Assembly (NCBI RefSeq): GCF_009729055.1
Contig: NZ_CP045484.1
Span: 1,488,001 to 1,552,000 of the forward strand
Length of the DNA stretch: 64,000 nucleotides
Direction: 5' to 3'
Origin: Sulfurisphaera ohwakuensis
GTDB taxonomy: Archaea > Thermoproteota > Thermoprotei_A > Sulfolobales > Sulfolobaceae
Both the position numbers and the translations under genes were made by a program. Under the pieces are notes generated by a model that had not been told where the DNA came from, made no database searches, and worked only from the letters and a program-made list of their open reading frames with translations. Numbering within the stretch: position 1 is the first letter of the stretch; every line of letters begins with the position of its first letter. Below are positions 11,344-22,153 of the stretch, in pieces.

Positions 11344-11790
11344 ATGAAACAAATGGATACAAAATCTTTGGTAAATTATATAGCATTAAAGATACTAGGT
11401 GGTAGCGACTATATATTAGATGCACTAGAAGAATATCTAGTCAAAGGAGAAGGACCGGCATCAGTTGCATATAAGTATCAAATATCAAAGCATCAACTTA
11501 GGGGTTATGCTCAAAGGATTATTGAAAAGAGTGGTAGTGAAGCTAGAGCTAGAAAAATTATTCCTATAATTAAGCAAATTGCAAGCGATATTAAACCAAT
11601 AATTAAGAAAAATGAAAAAGACCTATATGTATGTGAAATATGTAAAGTTACAATTCCAAAGGAAGACACAGAAGAACATGTGAGAAAATATCATAAAGAC
11701 ATTCTTACAACAACAATGAAGACAATGCTTGAAAGGCTCGAAGAATATAAGAAAGAAAAACAAACCGTAATACTTACTTCAGCAAGTTAA
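11344..11790 (+). CDS. HTH plus C2H2 zinc-finger protein, possible regulator
   Basis: A 148-aa protein without an assigned function. Residues about 20-60 read like a helix-turn-helix (SVAYKYQISKHQLRGYAQRI), and Cys97-x2-Cys100-x11-His112-x4-His117 forms a C2H2-type zinc site, followed by a helical tail. The combination suggests a DNA-binding protein. It lies alone between the purine and arginine operons, both of which have TTAAGTAA-type dyads upstream, so it is one candidate for their regulator, though nothing proves this. A TTTTAAA box lies about 35 bases before the ATG. Confidence 0.6.
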   Translation: MKQMDTKSLVNYIALKILGGSDYILDALEEYLVKGEGPASVAYKYQISKHQLRGYAQRIIEKSGSEARARKIIPIIKQIASDIKPIIKKNEKDLYVCEICKVTIPKEDTEEHVRKYHKDILTTTMKTMLERLEEYKKEKQTVILTSAS

Positions 11791-11854
11791 TGAATTTTTA
11801 TATGTTTACTCCGTATTTTAAAACTTGTTTATTTTTTCTTCTTAGCTTTTACTC

Positions 11855-11864
11855 TTATATATAA
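11855..11864 (+). promoter_or_regulatory. TATA box for the small RHH gene
   Basis: TTATATATAA ends 25 bases before the ATG at 11889, giving a near-leaderless transcript. The T-rich stretch at 11828-11850 just upstream may end transcription of the preceding zinc-finger gene. Confidence 0.5.
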
Positions 11865-11888
11865 TCTCGGTATTACTATTATGAGAAC

Positions 11889-12035
11889 ATGAAGAAGGTT
11901 GTTAGCGTAAGACTAAGAGAGGAAATTATTGCAACAATTGATGAATACAGTAAAAAAATGAGTTATCAAAGTAGAACTGATTTTCTTAAAAAAGCCCTAG
12001 AATTTTACATGAAGAAAAGATCGGGGAAGAGCTAA
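11889..12035 (+). CDS. Small ribbon-helix-helix DNA-binding protein
   Basis: A 48-aa reading frame that begins MKKVVSVRLREEIIATIDEY and ends in MKKRSGKS. The alternating beta strand (VVSVRL), a first helix with the xIDEY pattern and the SYQSRTDFLKKALEFYM second helix are the CopG/Arc/MetJ fold, which binds DNA as a dimer. It has its own TATA box at 11855 and stops 91 bases before argG. Such mini-regulators often control neighbours or form antitoxins, but no toxin is adjacent. It is easily missed because of its size. Confidence 0.75.
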   Translation: MKKVVSVRLREEIIATIDEYSKKMSYQSRTDFLKKALEFYMKKRSGKS

Positions 12036-12075
12036 AGGACTCCTTTACCATTCTACTTCTCGAGAAACGCCTTTT

Positions 12076-12103
12076 TTTACTTAACCTCATACTTTTTAAG
12101 TAA
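12076..12103 (+). promoter_or_regulatory. argG promoter with TTACTTAA/TTAAGTAA dyad
   Basis: TTTACTTAA at 12076-12084 and TTAAGTAA at 12096-12103 form an inverted repeat that includes the likely TATA element TTTTTAAG (12093-12100), about 27-34 bases before the argG ATG. The half-site is the same sequence seen in the dyad upstream of purC. Overlap with the TATA box would allow repression by blocking TBP. The half-site is AT-rich, so chance cannot be dismissed. Confidence 0.45.
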
Positions 12104-12126
12104 TTTCTTATATCAACAAAGCCGAT

Positions 12127-13299
12127 ATGAAAATAGTTCTTGCATACTCTGGTGGATTAGATACTACAGTAGCGATAAGATGGCTAAAGGAAACCTTTAA
12201 TGCTGATGTTATCACAGTCACAGTAGATGTAGGGCAAAAAGATAACTTTGAAGACATAGAAAAAAGAGCATATATAGCAGGAGCAACAAAGCATTATACT
12301 ATAGATGCAAAAAAGGAATTTGTTGATAATTTCATTTCTTACGCAATCAAAATGAACGCATTATATGAGGATGTTTATCCATTATCAACAGCCTTAGCAA
12401 GACCATTAATAGCACAAAAAGTTGTTGAAATAGCAAAAAAAGAGAAAGCAGACTATATTGCTCACGGTTCAACATCTAAAGGAAATGATCAAGTAAGATT
12501 CGACTTAGCAGTTAAAGCATTATATCCAGAGGCTAAAATCATAGCTCCAGCCAGAATATGGAATATGACAAGAGAGAAAGAAATAGAGTTTGCAAAAGCC
12601 AGAGGGATTCCTATCAAAACTGAAAGCAGTAAATATAGTATTGACGAGAACTTATGGGGTAGAAGTATTGAAGGTGATGATATTTCTGATCCGTCAAAAG
12701 AAGTCCCAGAAGATGCTTTTGAATGGACCAAAAAGAAAAATAATGGTAAAATTATTCTCTCCATTGAATTTGAAAAAGGTATTCCAGTTGCTATAAATAA
12801 TGAAAAAATGGATTTAGTTAAAATTATTCAAGTGTTAAATGAGGTAGTAGGTTCTTATGGTTTTGGAAGAGTAGAACATTTAGAAAATAGAGTTGTAGGT
12901 TTTAAATCTAGAGAAGTTTATGAAGTTCCTGCAGCGTTAGTTTTGATAAATTCACATAAAGACTTAGAAAAGACTGTTTATTCTCCATTAGAGTTTAGAT
13001 TTAAGAAATATATAGACTCACAATGGACTGATTTAGTTTATCAAGGGCTTTGGTTTGAACCTTTAAGAGAGACTATACAATTGGCCGGTGATAATTTAAA
13101 TAAATGGGTTACTGGTGAGGTAAAAGTAGAAATAGAAGGTAATGGAATGAGAATATTAGGTAGAGCTTCAAAGTACTCCCCATTTTCTGAAAAAGTTGCT
13201 AGTTATAATAAAGGATGGTATCCGACTGATGAAATGGCAAGAGGATTTATTGAGATATACGGTATGCATTCACTGCTGACAAGACAGGTGAGAGAGTAG
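12127..13299 (+). CDS. argG: Argininosuccinate synthase
   Basis: Couples citrulline and aspartate with ATP (cytoplasmic, arginine synthesis). The PP-loop SGGLDTTVA is at residues 8-16; SPSxDxxLWGRSIEGD-like (DENLWGRSIEGDD) and the GLWFEPLRE region follow. Length 390 aa is normal. It opens the operon argG-argH-carA-carB-argX. The stop TAG overlaps the GTG start of argH by one base, with the argH Shine-Dalgarno GGTGAG inside argG. Confidence 0.95.
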   Translation: MKIVLAYSGGLDTTVAIRWLKETFNADVITVTVDVGQKDNFEDIEKRAYIAGATKHYTIDAKKEFVDNFISYAIKMNALYEDVYPLSTALARPLIAQKVVEIAKKEKADYIAHGSTSKGNDQVRFDLAVKALYPEAKIIAPARIWNMTREKEIEFAKARGIPIKTESSKYSIDENLWGRSIEGDDISDPSKEVPEDAFEWTKKKNNGKIILSIEFEKGIPVAINNEKMDLVKIIQVLNEVVGSYGFGRVEHLENRVVGFKSREVYEVPAALVLINSHKDLEKTVYSPLEFRFKKYIDSQWTDLVYQGLWFEPLRETIQLAGDNLNKWVTGEVKVEIEGNGMRILGRASKYSPFSEKVASYNKGWYPTDEMARGFIEIYGMHSLLTRQVRE

Positions 13300-14639
13300 T
13301 GGTATTATACAGAAGATGGGGCACAGAAAAAGATTTTGTGTCTACTTATACTTCCTCCATAGATAGTGACAAGGAAATAGTAGAAGAAGTAAAAGTTGTG
13401 ATGAAAGCTCATGTTATAGAACTTTATCTATCTGGTTATATAGCAAAAGATACTGCTAAGAGAATTTTGTTAGCAATAAACTCTTTTCATGAATTGAAAG
13501 AAGGATATGAAGATATTCATGAGGCTTTAGAAGATCATATAATAAAGACAGTTGGTGAAGAAGGCGGATGGGTAGGATTTGGAAGGAGTAGAAATGATCA
13601 CGTTGCTACAGCACTAAGACTTAAGATGAGAAAATATCTTGTTGAAATTTTATACGATATTATATCTTTAAGAAAAACCCTCATTGAAAAGAGTAAGACA
13701 TCTACAGAAATTTTATTTCCTACTTATACTCACTTTCAACCAGCTCAACCATCAACGTTAGCTCATTATTTCTTATATATTGAAGACGAATTAGATACAA
13801 TCTGGAATTATATTTATTCCTCTTTACTTTTAGTAAATAGATCTCCATTAGGAAGCGGGGCTATTGTAGGGACTAACGTTAAATTAGATAGAAAAAGAGA
13901 AGCTGAATTGCTAGGATTTGATGACATTATATATAACACAATATCTGCTACTTCATCAAGATTAGATCTGATTAATGCAGTATCAAATTTGTCATTGCTA
14001 ATGTTATTTTTTAGCAGAATAGCAGAAGATTTAATTCTTCTTTCCTCCATGTTTATTAATATAGTAAAATTACCTGACTCTCACGTAAGTACCAGTAGTT
14101 TAATGCCACAAAAAAGAAATGCAGTCACGTTAGAGATTCTAAGAAGTAAGGCTGGAGAATGCTTTGGCGATCTCTCTTCTCTTTTTAACATTTACAAAGG
14201 TTTACCCTCTGGTTATAATTTGGATTTACAAGAAATGAATAAGCATTATTGGGATTGCGTTAAAATTGTTATTTCTTCAATAGAAGTAATAAATTCAATA
14301 CTAGAAGGTATCGAAGTTCTAAACTTTCAATTAGATGACAAGACTACAGCTACTGATGTTGCAGAAGACTTAGCTATTACCGGAATACCGTACAGAAAAG
14401 CTTATATGGAGGTAGCTAACAAAATTAGAGCGGGCACTTTTATATCCGAAATTTCTCCAAAAACTTCTATATATAAGAAGGCTGTTATGGGCTCTCCTAA
14501 TCCCGAGTTAATAAAGGAAGAGATAAAAATTAAAGAAAATAGAATAGTAGAAGAAGAGAATAAATTGAAAAAATATGAAGAAAAAATAATCGGAAAAATG
14601 AATGAATTAAAGGTGATCGAAGATGACCTTATATTGTAA
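13299..14639 (+). CDS. argH: Argininosuccinate lyase
   Basis: Splits argininosuccinate into arginine and fumarate. Fumarase/aspartase-superfamily signature SSLMPQKRN is present (usual SSxMPxKxNP; the final Pro is Ala here), along with THFQPAQPSTLAHY and GFGRSRNDHVAT. It uses a GTG start at 13299 directly joined to argG. Its 3' end overlaps carA by 17 bases. 446 aa is the common length. Confidence 0.94.
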   Translation: MVLYRRWGTEKDFVSTYTSSIDSDKEIVEEVKVVMKAHVIELYLSGYIAKDTAKRILLAINSFHELKEGYEDIHEALEDHIIKTVGEEGGWVGFGRSRNDHVATALRLKMRKYLVEILYDIISLRKTLIEKSKTSTEILFPTYTHFQPAQPSTLAHYFLYIEDELDTIWNYIYSSLLLVNRSPLGSGAIVGTNVKLDRKREAELLGFDDIIYNTISATSSRLDLINAVSNLSLLMLFFSRIAEDLILLSSMFINIVKLPDSHVSTSSLMPQKRNAVTLEILRSKAGECFGDLSSLFNIYKGLPSGYNLDLQEMNKHYWDCVKIVISSIEVINSILEGIEVLNFQLDDKTTATDVAEDLAITGIPYRKAYMEVANKIRAGTFISEISPKTSIYKKAVMGSPNPELIKEEIKIKENRIVEEENKLKKYEEKIIGKMNELKVIEDDLIL

Positions 14640-15741
14640 GAGAGGATATAAGGGGTATTTATACCTAGAAGATGGAACATTAATTGAAGGTTGCGGTTTT
14701 GGAGCTAAAGGAATTAGAGCTGGAGAAGTAGTTTTCACTACATCAATGAATGGCTATCCAGAGAGCTTAACTGATCCTTCATATAGAGGGCAAATCCTTG
14801 TGATAACACATCCACTGGTAGGAAATTACGGAGTCCCAGAAAAGCAAAGAGTAGAAGGAATATTAACTAACTTTGAGTCAGAGCAAATACAAGTTGAGGG
14901 TCTTGTAGTAGCTGAGGAAACAGATCCCTTTAAATGGAATTCGTCTAAAAGCCTTCATGAATGGTTACTAAGCGAGGGGGTTCCAGGACTTTCAGACGTT
15001 GATACTAGAAGTATCGTTAAAAAAGTAAGAAGTAGAGGAGTCATGATGGGTGTAATAGCATCTGGTTATGAGATAGAAGATCCAAAAAAGTTCCTAGAAA
15101 AGAAGTATGATGAGATTGATTTTACACAGTTTACATCACCAAAAGCTCCCATAGTTCATTTAGGTAATACTGGTGAAACAATAGTAGTAGTAGATTGTGG
15201 AGTAAAGCATGGTATACTATATCAACTTCATCAAAGAGGATTCACAATTGTAAGAGTACCTTGTAAGTTTAATGCAAGTAAAATAATGGATTATTATCCT
15301 AAAGGTGTAGTTTTTGGTAATGGGCCTGGTAATCCAAACTTATTGCAAGAAGTTATAGAGAATTTTAAAGAATTAACAGAATATAAAATCCCAATTCTAG
15401 GAATTTGCTTAGGTCATCAAGTAGCAACTTTAGCAATGGGTGGAAAGGTAAATAAAATGAAATTTGGACATAGAGCAATAAACAAACCAGTTATTGATAT
15501 ATCATCAAATAAATGTTATATTACAACGCATAATCATGGTTATGGTATTCTTTCAAAAGAAGATCTACCACCAAATAGTAAGTTGTGGTTTATTAACCCA
15601 GATGACGGAACAATTGAAGGTTGGATTCATGAAAAGTTACCAATTATTACTACTCAGTTTCATCCTGAAGCTAGACCCGGTCCTTGGGATGTAACTTGGG
15701 TATTTGATAAATTTAAAAAGATGGTGAGTCGTAATGCGTGA
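14623..15741 (+). CDS. carA: Carbamoyl-phosphate synthase small (glutaminase) subunit
   Basis: Provides ammonia from glutamine to CarB for arginine and pyrimidines. N-terminal CPSase domain with [13 protein letters not shown] and [16 protein letters not shown]-terminal class I amidotransferase with GICLGHQ (nucleophile Cys), HNHGYG and [10 protein letters not shown]. Length 372 aa. SD AGGTGAT at 14611 precedes the ATG. Overlaps argH (17 bases) and carB (8 bases), pointing to tight cotranslation. Confidence 0.95.
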   Translation: MTLYCKRGYKGYLYLEDGTLIEGCGFGAKGIRAGEVVFTTSMNGYPESLTDPSYRGQILVITHPLVGNYGVPEKQRVEGILTNFESEQIQVEGLVVAEETDPFKWNSSKSLHEWLLSEGVPGLSDVDTRSIVKKVRSRGVMMGVIASGYEIEDPKKFLEKKYDEIDFTQFTSPKAPIVHLGNTGETIVVVDCGVKHGILYQLHQRGFTIVRVPCKFNASKIMDYYPKGVVFGNGPGNPNLLQEVIENFKELTEYKIPILGICLGHQVATLAMGGKVNKMKFGHRAINKPVIDISSNKCYITTHNHGYGILSKEDLPPNSKLWFINPDDGTIEGWIHEKLPIITTQFHPEARPGPWDVTWVFDKFKKMVSRNA

Positions 15742-18700
15742 GAGTGTAAGAAAAGTATTAGTTATTGGGTCTGGACCAATTAAAATAGCTGAAGCAGCAG
15801 AGTTTGATTACTCTGGAAGTCAAGCATTAAAGGCATTAAAAGAAGAGGGAATAGAAACAATATTAGTAAACTCTAACGTAGCAACTGTGCAGACTAGTAG
15901 AAAATTCGCTGATAAACTTTATATGATACCAGTAACTTGGTGGGCTGTTGAAAAAGTAATTGAGAGAGAAAGACCAGACGGAATTATGGTAGGATTCGGC
16001 GGTCAGACAGCACTGAACGTAGGTGTAGACTTATACAATAAGGGAATACTTCACAAGTACGGTGTTAAAGTTTTAGGTACTCCTATAGAAGGAATTGAGA
16101 GAGCATTAAGTAGAGAGAAATTCAGAGAGACAATGATTAATGTGGGTTTACCAGTACCTCCAAGTCTTTCAGCTAGAAGCGAGGAAGAGGCATTAGAAAA
16201 GGCAAGGCAAATTGGTTATCCAGTAATGGTTAGAGTCAGTTTTAATCTTGGTGGTAGAGGTTCTATTGTAGCTTGGAATGAAGAAGAGTTAAAGAGAGAT
16301 ATTGGAAGGGCTTTGAGTCAAAGTTATATTCATGAAGTTCTAATAGAGAAATATTTACATCATTGGATAGAATTAGAATACGAGGTAATGAGAGATAAAT
16401 ACGGAAATTCAGCAGTAATTGCATGTATTGAAAATCTTGATCCTATGGGTGTTCACACTGGTGAATCTACTGTAATTTCACCTTGTCAAACATTAGATAA
16501 TAAAGAATTTCAAGATATGAGATTTATGTCTATGGATGTTGCAAAATCTATTGATCTAGTGGGAGAATGTAATGTACAATTTGCATTAGATCCAAAAGGT
16601 TATAATTATTACGTAATCGAGACAAATCCTAGAATGTCAAGATCTAGTGCGTTAGCAAGTAAAGCTACTGGTTACCCATTAGCCTACGTATCAGCAAAGT
16701 TAGCATTAGGTTATAGTTTATATGAAGTTTTGAATAAGGTATCTGGAAGCACTTGTGCTTGCTTTGAGCCCAGTTTAGATTACGTTGTAATAAAGATTCC
16801 TAGATGGGATTTAGATAAATTTGAAAATGTGGAGGTTAGCTTAGCTTCAGAAATGAAAAGCGTTGGAGAAGTAATGAGTATTGGCAGATCATTTGAGGAG
16901 TCGTTGCAAAAAGCTGTGAGAATGTTAGATATTGGCGAGCCAGGAGTTGTAGGAGGAAAGATATATTTCTCCAAAATGACAAAAGAAGACGCTCTTAAAA
17001 ATCTTAAAACGAGAAGGCCTTATTGGTTCCTTTATGCTGCTAAAGCATTTAAAGAAGGTGCAACTATTGATGAGGTTTATGAAGTCACTGGAATTAATAA
17101 ATTCTTCCTTAATAAGATAAAAGCATTAGTAGAGTTTTATGAGATGCTAAGAAAGCAAAGAAACATTGATAAGGATACTTTACTTAAGGCTAAGAAATTA
17201 GGGTTTAGTGATCTTCAGTTGGCAAAAGCATTAGGAGTGAAGGAAAATGATATTAGAAAACTAAGAGAAAAATGGAATATTGAACCTAAAGTAAAGCAAA
17301 TAGATACTTTAGCTGGAGAATGGCCAGCTGTTACTAATTATCTCTATTTAACATATAATGGCACAGAAGATGATATTGAATTTTCAGAATCTGGAAATAA
17401 GTTATTAATTATAGGGGCTGGTGGATTTAGAATAGGTGTTTCAGTAGAGTTTGACTGGAGTGTAGTGTCACTATTAGATAGTTCATTAAAGTACTTTAAT
17501 GATGTAGCTATACTTAACTATAATCCAGAAACTGTCTCAACGGATTGGGATATAGCGAGAAAACTCTATTTTGATGAAATTTCAGTTGAAAGAGTATTAG
17601 ATTTGATTAGGAAAGAGAAATTCACTTATGTAGCTACATTTACTGGAGGTCAAATAGGAAATAATATATCTAAAAAATTAGAAGAAGAAGGAATAAGATT
17701 GTTAGGAACTTCTGGTAGAAGTGTAGATACAGCTGAAGATAGAGAGAAGTTCTCTAAATTGCTTGATAAACTAGGAATCAAACAACCCGAATGGATTTCT
17801 GCAAGATCATTAGAAGAAGTAAAAGAATTTATCAGTAGAGTGGGATATCCGGTCCTAATAAGACCAAGTTATGTACTAAGTGGTGCAGCTATGAAAATAG
17901 TAAATAACGATCTTGAGTTAATGGAATATTTGAAAAGAGCTACAGAAGTATCACCAGAACACCCAGTTGTTATATCAAAATACTTAAACGATGCTATAGA
18001 GGCTGAAATTGATGCCGCTGGAGATGGTAAAGGAGTATATGGGGTAGTAATTGAACATGTCGAAGAGGCCGGTGTACATAGTGGAGATGCTACAATGTCG
18101 ATTCCTTATAGGAAACTATCAGGTAATGTAGTTAATAAAATGAAAGAAAATGTACATATGATAGTTAGAGAATTAGAAATTAAAGGCCCTTTTAATGTGC
18201 AGTTTGTAATAAAGAATAATGAACCATATATTATAGAGCTTAATTTGAGAGCTAGTAGATCTATGCCATTTAGTAGCAAAGTGGTTAGTAAAAACATAAT
18301 TTCGTTAGCACTTGATGGAATATTAAATGGTTTTGGCGTTGATGAGTTCATTGAGTTAAAACCAAAATCATGGGGAGTAAAATCTCCACAATTTTCATGG
18401 GCTCAGTTAAAAGGTGCTTATCCATTTTTAGGACCAGAAATGAAGAGTACGGGTGAAGCAGCCTCTTTAGGTACTGATTTTTACGACGCATTATTAAAAA
18501 GCTGGTTATCGTCTAGTCCAAATAAAATACCTAATAAAGAAGGAATTGCTCTTGTATATGGTACTACAAATGTTGAATACTTAAAAATTACAGCTAAGAA
18601 TTTAATTGATTATGGAATGACTGTTTATACTTTATCAGAAGCTAGCATAGGAATTGAAGAGAAAAACATTAATGATATAATAGAACTTATTAAGAACAGA

Positions 18701-18883
18701 AAAGTTGAAATTGTTGTAACTGATGGATATCTTAAGCATATAGATTATGAGGTGAGGCGTATTGCCGTGGATTATAATATACCCATAATATTAAATGGTA
18801 GATTAGGAGCTGAAGTTACAAGAGCTTTTTCTCATCCAAATGTTACATATTACGAAATAAGTGAATATGGTGCAGGAATATGA
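15734..18883 (+). CDS. carB: Carbamoyl-phosphate synthase large subunit
   Basis: Two tandem ATP-grasp synthetase halves make carboxyphosphate and carbamoyl phosphate. The first half starts with [19 protein letters not shown] and has [18 protein letters not shown]; the second half starts near [16 protein letters not shown] (about 555) and has [17 protein letters not shown]-terminal MGS-like domain (from about 930, [10 protein letters not shown]) is the allosteric part. Full length at 1049 aa. SD GGTGAG precedes the start; the stop overlaps argX in ATGA. Confidence 0.96.
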   Translation: MRESVRKVLVIGSGPIKIAEAAEFDYSGSQALKALKEEGIETILVNSNVATVQTSRKFADKLYMIPVTWWAVEKVIERERPDGIMVGFGGQTALNVGVDLYNKGILHKYGVKVLGTPIEGIERALSREKFRETMINVGLPVPPSLSARSEEEALEKARQIGYPVMVRVSFNLGGRGSIVAWNEEELKRDIGRALSQSYIHEVLIEKYLHHWIELEYEVMRDKYGNSAVIACIENLDPMGVHTGESTVISPCQTLDNKEFQDMRFMSMDVAKSIDLVGECNVQFALDPKGYNYYVIETNPRMSRSSALASKATGYPLAYVSAKLALGYSLYEVLNKVSGSTCACFEPSLDYVVIKIPRWDLDKFENVEVSLASEMKSVGEVMSIGRSFEESLQKAVRMLDIGEPGVVGGKIYFSKMTKEDALKNLKTRRPYWFLYAAKAFKEGATIDEVYEVTGINKFFLNKIKALVEFYEMLRKQRNIDKDTLLKAKKLGFSDLQLAKALGVKENDIRKLREKWNIEPKVKQIDTLAGEWPAVTNYLYLTYNGTEDDIEFSESGNKLLIIGAGGFRIGVSVEFDWSVVSLLDSSLKYFNDVAILNYNPETVSTDWDIARKLYFDEISVERVLDLIRKEKFTYVATFTGGQIGNNISKKLEEEGIRLLGTSGRSVDTAEDREKFSKLLDKLGIKQPEWISARSLEEVKEFISRVGYPVLIRPSYVLSGAAMKIVNNDLELMEYLKRATEVSPEHPVVISKYLNDAIEAEIDAAGDGKGVYGVVIEHVEEAGVHSGDATMSIPYRKLSGNVVNKMKENVHMIVRELEIKGPFNVQFVIKNNEPYIIELNLRASRSMPFSSKVVSKNIISLALDGILNGFGVDEFIELKPKSWGVKSPQFSWAQLKGAYPFLGPEMKSTGEAASLGTDFYDALLKSWLSSSPNKIPNKEGIALVYGTTNVEYLKITAKNLIDYGMTVYTLSEASIGIEEKNINDIIELIKNRKVEIVVTDGYLKHIDYEVRRIAVDYNIPIILNGRLGAEVTRAFSHPNVTYYEISEYGAGI

Positions 18884-19728
18884 GAGTGGCCTTAATAGTT
18901 GATATTGTAAGACAAGAAGAGAAATTAATAGCAAAAGCACTAGAGGAAAATAAGGTTCAATATGATATAATAAATGTTGCACAAGAACCTCTACCATTTA
19001 ATAAAGCACTAGGTAGATACGATGTAGCGATAATAAGACCAGTTAGTATGTATAGAGCATTATATTCTTCAGCTGTGCTTGAAGCTGCTGGAGTTCATAC
19101 CATAAACTCAAGTGATGTAATAAATGTGTGTGGAGATAAGATTTTAACGTACTCTAAATTGTATAGGGAGGGAATTCCAATTCCAGATTCAATAATTGCT
19201 CTTTCTGCAGAAGCAGCATTAAAAGCTTATGAGCAAAGGGGATTTCCATTAATAGATAAACCACCAATAGGAAGCTGGGGCAGACTAGTCTCTTTAATTA
19301 GGGATGTATTTGAAGGTAAAACAATAATTGAACATAGAGAGTTGATGGGTAATTCTGCTTTAAAAGCTCATATAGTTCAAGAATACATTCAATATAAAGG
19401 TAGAGATATAAGATGTATAGCAATAGGAGAAGAGCTATTAGGTTGTTATGCTAGAAATATTCCACCAAATGAATGGAGGGCTAATGTAGCTTTAGGTGGA
19501 ACTCCTTCAAACATTGAAGTTGATGAGAAATTAAAGGAAACTGTAGTAAAAGCTGTAAGTATTGTTCACGGAGAATTTGTTTCGATAGATATACTAGAGC
19601 ATCCAAATAAAGGTTATGTAGTTAACGAATTAAATGATGTACCAGAGTTCAAGGGGTTCATGGTAGCAACTAATATAAATGTTGCACAAAAGCTAGTTGA
19701 ATATATAAAAGAAAACTACTCTAAATGA
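18880..19728 (+). CDS. argX: ATP-grasp ligase of the LysX/ArgX family, probable glutamate-LysW ligase
   Basis: LysX/ArgX enzymes ligate the amino group of alpha-aminoadipate or glutamate to the C-terminal glutamate of the carrier protein LysW. The 282-aa protein has the ATP-grasp parts [24 protein letters not shown] and the metal-binding [18 protein letters not shown]. Its place at the end of argGH-carAB, four bases overlapped with carB, argues for ArgX (arginine) over LysX (lysine). LysW itself is not in the window. The family is sure; the substrate is inferred from context. Confidence 0.78.
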   Translation: MRVALIVDIVRQEEKLIAKALEENKVQYDIINVAQEPLPFNKALGRYDVAIIRPVSMYRALYSSAVLEAAGVHTINSSDVINVCGDKILTYSKLYREGIPIPDSIIALSAEAALKAYEQRGFPLIDKPPIGSWGRLVSLIRDVFEGKTIIEHRELMGNSALKAHIVQEYIQYKGRDIRCIAIGEELLGCYARNIPPNEWRANVALGGTPSNIEVDEKLKETVVKAVSIVHGEFVSIDILEHPNKGYVVNELNDVPEFKGFMVATNINVAQKLVEYIKENYSK

Positions 19729-20303
19729 GCTAAGAATAAATCATGATTTGTTTCTTCTAAAAGTCTTCTGAGATTGTCAATTTTTTGTCTTAATCCTGGA
19801 ACTACAGCCTTTGGGTACTCTAAAGTCCACAATATTTCATATAACTCTTCCATCATCTTATAAGTATTCTCGGCTTCAATCTTATCGTCTTTTCTAAGTA
19901 ACTCTAACACTCTTCTTCTCATTTCCCCAATAGCATCTGCAATACCAAGAATATAATAAATCTCTGGAATTCCTAAATCTTCTGCAGTCTTTAGTTTCTC
20001 TCCGAAGTACATTGAATAGACTATACTAGCTTCAGAAATTTCTTGGTAAGCTGTACCAACATCACCGTACAATAACTCTGGGTATTCATCTATTATTTTC
20101 TTTAATTCTTCTAATTTTTGTAATGCAACCCTATATTTTTCTTCTGCTTCTTTCTTTTTTAATCTATGAGATAAAGATATCGTTTCTCCAGAATATCTAA
20201 TTACTTCTCTTGCAATAAGTAAGACTTTTTCTCTTTTATCGAATCTTTCTTGTAATTTAGGAGTTATCTTATCTATGTACTCTTTGATTTCCTCAGTAAG
20301 CAT
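19716..20303 (-). CDS. Translin-family protein
   Basis: All-helical 195-aa protein. The arrangement (basic helix 1, [16 protein letters not shown]-like segment, KLEEL helix, long helix with the motif [17 protein letters not shown], then the C-terminal [17 protein letters not shown]) is that of archaeal translin/TRAX-like nucleic-acid-binding proteins. Homologues are sometimes misnamed haloacid dehalogenase. Eukaryotic members bind and cut RNA as octamers; the archaeal role is not known. It converges on argX with a 13-base overlap. There is no other gene in its unit. Confidence 0.75.
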   Translation of the reverse strand: MLTEEIKEYIDKITPKLQERFDKREKVLLIAREVIRYSGETISLSHRLKKKEAEEKYRVALQKLEELKKIIDEYPELLYGDVGTAYQEISEASIVYSMYFGEKLKTAEDLGIPEIYYILGIADAIGEMRRRVLELLRKDDKIEAENTYKMMEELYEILWTLEYPKAVVPGLRQKIDNLRRLLEETNHDLFLAHLE

Positions 20304-20403
20304 AGGATAGAATTCGAGTTAACTAATTAAAACTATTCATTGATATAGAGATTCTCATTAGCTGAAAGAAAACTACTTATACTACTTATACTTTTTAAAT
20401 CTT

Positions 20404-21360
20404 ATGAGACAAATAAAGACGGTATCCGTAATTGGTGCTGGAGTAATTGGTGCTGGTTGGAGTACTCTATTAGCTCTAAAAGGATATGAAAATTGGTTTT
20501 ATACAGAAAAGAAAGAGACATTAGATAAAGGGCTAGCGAAAATTAAAGGATATCTCAATGTTTTATATGAGTATAAGCTTATCGATAAGGAGCCAGATTA
20601 CTATATGCAGAGAATCCATCCTACTACTAAGCTTGATGAGGCTATCAGTAATACAGATTTTGTATTGGAGGCTATAGTTGAAGAGTATGGAGCTAAAAAA
20701 GCGTTATTTAAACAACTTGATGAAAAGCTTGACAAAGATGTAATATTAGCAAGTAGTACTTCTGGGTTATTAATGACAGAAATACAAAAAGCAATGACTA
20801 AATACCCAGAAAGAGGAATTATTGCACATCCATGGAATCCACCACATCTTTTACCCTTAGTGGAAATTGTTCCTGGTGAAAAGACATCTCAAGATACAAT
20901 TTATGCTACTAAAGATTTTATGGAAAACAAACTAGAAAGAGTTGTAGTAGTTTTAAAGAAAGAAATACCGGGATTTATTGGAAATAGGTTAGCTTTTGCA
21001 TTATTTAGAGAAGCAGTATATTTAGTTGATGAAGGTATTGCAACAGTTGAGGATATAGATAAAGTTATGACTGCTGCTATTGGCTTAAGATGGGCATTCA
21101 TGGGTCCATTCCTAACCTATCATTTAGGAGGAGGAGAAGGAGGATTAGAGTATTTCTTCAGTAGAGGGTTTGGATACGGAGCTAATGAATGGATGCATAC
21201 ATTAGCTAAGTACGATAAATTCCCATATACCGGTGTTGTAAAATCCGTGCAACAAATGAAAGAATACGAATTTGTAAAGAGCAAAACATTTCAAGAACTA
21301 TCTAGATGGAGAGACGAAAAATTAATATCTTTAATAAAATTATTAAGAGGAAAGATTTAA
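20404..21360 (+). CDS. 3-hydroxyacyl-CoA dehydrogenase family NAD-binding protein
   Basis: Single-module hydroxyacyl-CoA dehydrogenase (318 aa): Rossmann motif GAGVIGAGW at about 11-19, [15 protein letters not shown] with the catalytic His, [16 protein letters not shown] and a C-terminal helical domain. The small single-domain form without a hydratase fusion also covers L-gulonate 3-dehydrogenase/lambda-crystallin relatives, so the natural substrate is open. Monocistronic, with repeated ACTTATACT sequences just upstream and a TTTTTAAA box 8-15 bases before the ATG. Confidence 0.8.
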   Translation: MRQIKTVSVIGAGVIGAGWSTLLALKGYENWFYTEKKETLDKGLAKIKGYLNVLYEYKLIDKEPDYYMQRIHPTTKLDEAISNTDFVLEAIVEEYGAKKALFKQLDEKLDKDVILASSTSGLLMTEIQKAMTKYPERGIIAHPWNPPHLLPLVEIVPGEKTSQDTIYATKDFMENKLERVVVVLKKEIPGFIGNRLAFALFREAVYLVDEGIATVEDIDKVMTAAIGLRWAFMGPFLTYHLGGGEGGLEYFFSRGFGYGANEWMHTLAKYDKFPYTGVVKSVQQMKEYEFVKSKTFQELSRWRDEKLISLIKLLRGKI

Positions 21361-21364
21361 TATT

Positions 21365-21925
21365 TTATTCCTCTTCTTCTTTAAATTCTAAGATTCCTAA
21401 ATTTTCTAATAACCCAGAATCTGTAACGTCAAATAGTATTGCCTCTTCTGTTTTTGAAACATTAACGTGATAGTGAACCATATTTGCTGGAACTACAAAT
21501 ACGTCTCCTTCTTCCCAATCTAACTTCTTACCCCCAATTACTGAATAGCCTTTTCCTTTAACTACTAGGTATATTGAGGCCATGTTATGTGAATGAGGTT
21601 TAGTTTTAGCATTTGGGGATAGATATTGAAAGCCTGGCATCATAGTAGGTGTTAATCCTCTAGATCTTCCAGTACTAGGTGAGTATAACATAACTTTTGC
21701 CACTCCTTTTTCGATAGGATTATCTATAGCTAATAACCTCAATAATTCCAAAATTTTATTAAACTTTATTACTTTAGGGCTTACTTGTGGTGGTGGTGTA
21801 GTATGTTCCATAAAGGCAACTATTTTAAGATCCTCAGTTTCATTTTCAATTTCCTTTATTATTTCTTTAGCTTTCTCCTTTATTATTTCAGATTGTTTAT
21901 CAATCCGTTGGAGAGTTTTAGACAT
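21365..21925 (-). CDS. Cupin-domain protein
   Basis: A 186-aa protein with one cupin barrel: the first motif is [19 protein letters not shown] (metal ligands His, His, with Glu replaced) and the second is [10 protein letters not shown]. The N-terminal 60 residues are helical and charged. It resembles gentisate/quercetin-dioxygenase-like cupins but no substrate can be read from sequence. It is divergent from the cysteine-rich mini-gene starting at 21968, sharing a very short AT-rich promoter of about 40 bases. Confidence 0.75.
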   Translation of the reverse strand: MSKTLQRIDKQSEIIKEKAKEIIKEIENETEDLKIVAFMEHTTPPPQVSPKVIKFNKILELLRLLAIDNPIEKGVAKVMLYSPSTGRSRGLTPTMMPGFQYLSPNAKTKPHSHNMASIYLVVKGKGYSVIGGKKLDWEEGDVFVVPANMVHYHVNVSKTEEAILFDVTDSGLLENLGILEFKEEEE

Positions 21926-21967
21926 ATGTATAAATTATATAAGTAATTTAAAAGGGTTGTGGTTAGA

Positions 21968-22153
21968 ATGAAATGTTATGTGATATTTGAAGGAAAAAAA
22001 TGTGTGGAAATATGTGGTAGAATAATTTGCGATGAAGAAACAGTAAAAAGTTACGGTGAAATGTGCGAGAAATGTGAAAAAGGGGATAAGCAGTCATGTA
22101 TCAAACTTTATGAAAGATATGGTTGTTGGAGTACTACAGGGTGGTGGTTATAA
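21968..22153 (+). CDS. Cysteine-rich small protein (8 Cys), unknown
   Basis: A 61-aa reading frame from ATG 21968 (a GTG at 21959 would add three residues). It has eight cysteines spread as pairs: KCYV, KCVEIC, IICD, MCEKC, SCIK and GCWS. That density in an otherwise charged protein suggests metal or Fe-S binding, or disulfides. No family is recognised. It is divergent from the cupin gene, and its end overlaps the VIT1-like gene by 20 bases tail to tail; both neighbours are metal-linked families, so a metal role is a reasonable guess. Confidence 0.6.
   Translation: MKCYVIFEGKKCVEICGRIICDEETVKSYGEMCEKCEKGDKQSCIKLYERYGCWSTTGWWL

Noticed and set aside
14402-14680. 92-codon open frame opposite the argH/carA junction
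   Set aside because: Antisense to two conserved genes; rich in Ile, Phe and Ser as complement of lysine/glutamate codons.
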